Assembly (NCBI RefSeq): GCF_000648615.1
Contig: NZ_JFZC01000041.1
Span: 1 to 64,000 of the forward strand
DNA length: 64,000 bases
Direction of reading: 5' to 3'
Source: Sporolactobacillus terrae DSM 11697
GTDB taxonomy: Bacteria > Bacillota > Bacilli > Bacillales > Sporolactobacillaceae
The notes under the pieces are model-generated. The model had not been told where the DNA came from, did no database searches, and saw only the letters and a program-made list of their open reading frames with translations. Shown piece by piece: positions 62,745-64,000 of this stretch. The position numbers and the translations under genes are program-made. Position 1 is the stretch's first letter. Each line of letters begins with the position of its first letter.

Positions 62745-63617
62745 GTGCTGAAAAGTATGAACGAGGCGTTAGATTACATTGAATCACAATTAAATGGCGA
62801 GATCGAGGACAACAAATTGGAGAGAATAACAGGAACTTCTGTTTATCATTTTCGAAGAATGTTTTCATTTCTTTCAGGGATGACCTTAGGTGAATATATC
62901 CGTAATCGAAAATTATCTAACGCCACGTTTGACCTGCTGCATGAAGGAATGAGTGTCACAGATACAGCATTCAAATATGGTTATGCATCTGTTGATGGAT
63001 TTTCGCGTGCCTTTCGGGACTGGTCGGGCATTAGTCCTTCAGAGGTTAAAAAGAAAAACATGCTTAAAGCATTTCCAAAGCTCTCCTTTCAGTTAACCAT
63101 ACGAGGAGGAATAGATATGGATTATCGAATCGAGAATAAGGATCCATTTAAGATTATTGGGGTGAAGAAGAGAGTTCCCATTCAATTTGAAGGCGAAAAT
63201 CCGGAAATTATAAAGTTAGCTAAACGTATTACACCGGAACAAAGAAAAAAGCTGCACAGCTACGCAAATATGGAACCAAATCAGGTTGTGAATGCCTCCT
63301 ATAATTTAGATGAGGGATGTATGGAGGAAAAAGGCAGTCTTGATCATATGATTGGCTGCTTAACGACAAAAGAGTCAAATTTTGATGAGTTTGATGTAGT
63401 CGAAGTACCCGCTCTAACTTGGGCGATATTTTCATCTAAAGGGGAATTTCCAAAAATCATGCAAGAAACCTGGGCAAAATTCGCTTCAGAATGGCTTCCT
63501 TCTTCAGATTGTGAATTAGTTGATGCTCCAAACCTTTCATTTACAGGAGATCTGTCTGACAGGAAAAATGTTTATAGTGAAATTTGGTTCGCGGTGAAGA
63601 AGAAAGGGAAAATTTAA
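62745..63617 (+). CDS. AraC-type regulator with GyrI-like effector domain
   Basis: 290 residues: N-terminal AraC HTH pair (about 5-100; LERITGTSVYHFRRMFSFLSGMTLGEYIRNRKLS and AFKYGYASVDGFSRAF) and a C-terminal GyrI/effector-binding domain (about 125-288; DYRIENKDPFKIIGVKKRVP). This architecture occurs in Rob/SoxS-like multidrug and stress regulators. The GTG at 62745 follows AAGGAGGA by seven bases; the ATG 18 bases earlier overlaps that site and has none of its own. Confidence 0.85.
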   Translation: MLKSMNEALDYIESQLNGEIEDNKLERITGTSVYHFRRMFSFLSGMTLGEYIRNRKLSNATFDLLHEGMSVTDTAFKYGYASVDGFSRAFRDWSGISPSEVKKKNMLKAFPKLSFQLTIRGGIDMDYRIENKDPFKIIGVKKRVPIQFEGENPEIIKLAKRITPEQRKKLHSYANMEPNQVVNASYNLDEGCMEEKGSLDHMIGCLTTKESNFDEFDVVEVPALTWAIFSSKGEFPKIMQETWAKFASEWLPSSDCELVDAPNLSFTGDLSDRKNVYSEIWFAVKKKGKI

Positions 63618-63653
63618 GCTGTTCATCCCTGCCACTGACTCATCTCGGTATTA

Positions 63654-63690
63654 AAAAACGAGAGAACGTATTCTTTTTCCCTCGTCTTTA
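63654..63690. terminator. Weak convergent terminator
   Basis: Imperfect stem AACGAGAGAA/TTCCCTCGT with flanking A and T runs between the AraC-type gene and the SDR gene. Confidence 0.4.
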
Positions 63691-63708
63691 ATAGATAACT
63701 TCTTAAAG

Positions 63709-64000
63709 TTAGGAATTTGTTGATTCTCCACCATCTACATGGAGAACTTGCCCAGTAACATGCCGAGAATCATCGGATGCTAAATAAACAAAGGTAGGGG
63801 CGACTTCGAAGGGTTGAGCCATGCGATTAAATAAATTCGATCCGTGCAAGGCATTTTCATCAGAAGAAAAGCTCGCCGGAATAAGTGGCGTCCAAACACG
63901 ACCAGGTGCGATCGCGTTGACACGAATCTGACGTTTGGCAAGGTTTTTTGCTAAAGAACGGGTCCAGCCAACAATGGCAGCCTTTGTAGCTGAATAATCA
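63709..64000 (-). CDS. Short-chain dehydrogenase/reductase, 3' part (cut by window end)
   Basis: The C-terminal 96 residues are visible: the catalytic YSATK, VNAIAPGRVWTPLIP, and ending VLHVDGGESTNS. The N-terminal cofactor site lies beyond 64000. It belongs to the classical SDR group (glucose/ribitol-dehydrogenase-like); substrate unknown. Confidence 0.85.
   Translation of the reverse strand, partial: DYSATKAAIVGWTRSLAKNLAKRQIRVNAIAPGRVWTPLIPASFSSDENALHGSNLFNRMAQPFEVAPTFVYLASDDSRHVTGQVLHVDGGESTNS

Overview
The window suggests a low-to-moderate GC, endospore-forming member of the Bacillales. The evidence is a sigW-rsiW-cdaA-cdaR-glmM-glmS block with a glmS ribozyme ahead of glmS, a Spo0E-family phosphatase, a queG gene, strong GGAGG-type ribosome binding sites and frequent GTG/TTG starts. 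A Sporolactobacillaceae or related genus is possible, but the sequence alone does not prove it.

Layout. 1-349: end of a rrn operon (5S, tRNA-Asn, tRNA-Thr). 741-2984: an acetyltransferase and a CNNM/CorC-type membrane protein. 3105-15647: a complete phosphonate locus. On the minus strand lie a GntR regulator, phnG-H-I-J-K-M-L, a PhnO-like acetyltransferase and a PHP phosphoesterase that probably replaces PhnP. Divergent on the plus strand lie a second GntR regulator and the phnD-C-E-E uptake system. 15745-19910: small housekeeping genes and two copies of an intergenic repeat placed just after terminators. 20127-20826: an eight-tRNA cluster (Glu-Val-Thr-Tyr-Lys-Leu-Gly-Ala).

20811-40311 is the most interesting segment. 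The 3' end of tRNA-Ala is repeated exactly (17 bp) at 40295-40311, so about 19.5 kb looks like an island inserted at tRNA-Ala, although no integrase is visible. The cargo is catabolic: two NitT/TauT-type ABC transporters, an RpiR regulator, an EIIC-like membrane protein, an M20 N-carbamoyl/allantoate-type amidohydrolase, an ATZ/TRZ-type amidohydrolase, a two-subunit aconitase-X dehydratase, an SDR, an HpsN-like member of the histidinol dehydrogenase family, a D-2-hydroxyacid dehydrogenase, urocanase (hutU) and imidazolonepropionase (hutI). Histidase (hutH) and hutG are absent. The set suggests a route that feeds an unidentified imidazole-type or related compound into a urocanate-like intermediate and then to glutamate. 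The transporter operon and the rpiR operon share near-identical sigma-A promoters with a palindrome over the -10 box, which suggests one regulon.

40412-49949: a nitroreductase-like protein with its TetR regulator, a Spo0E-like gene, and the sigW-rsiW-cdaA-cdaR-glmM-ribozyme-glmS block (envelope stress, c-di-AMP, amino-sugar synthesis). 50051-52447: an AT-rich patch that starts with a degenerate tRNA-Thr copy and holds a frameshifted TetR gene divergent from a YhgE/Pip-like membrane protein. 52510-60718: an isochorismatase-like hydrolase, two MFS transporters, an AraC regulator, queG, an EamA exporter behind tandem hairpins, and a secreted M23 peptidase. 60874-62560: a decayed zone with two remnants of a frataxin-like ydhG/fra gene flanking a two-gene retropepsin-like unit that is itself frameshifted. 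The window ends with an AraC/GyrI-like regulator and the 3' part of an SDR gene.
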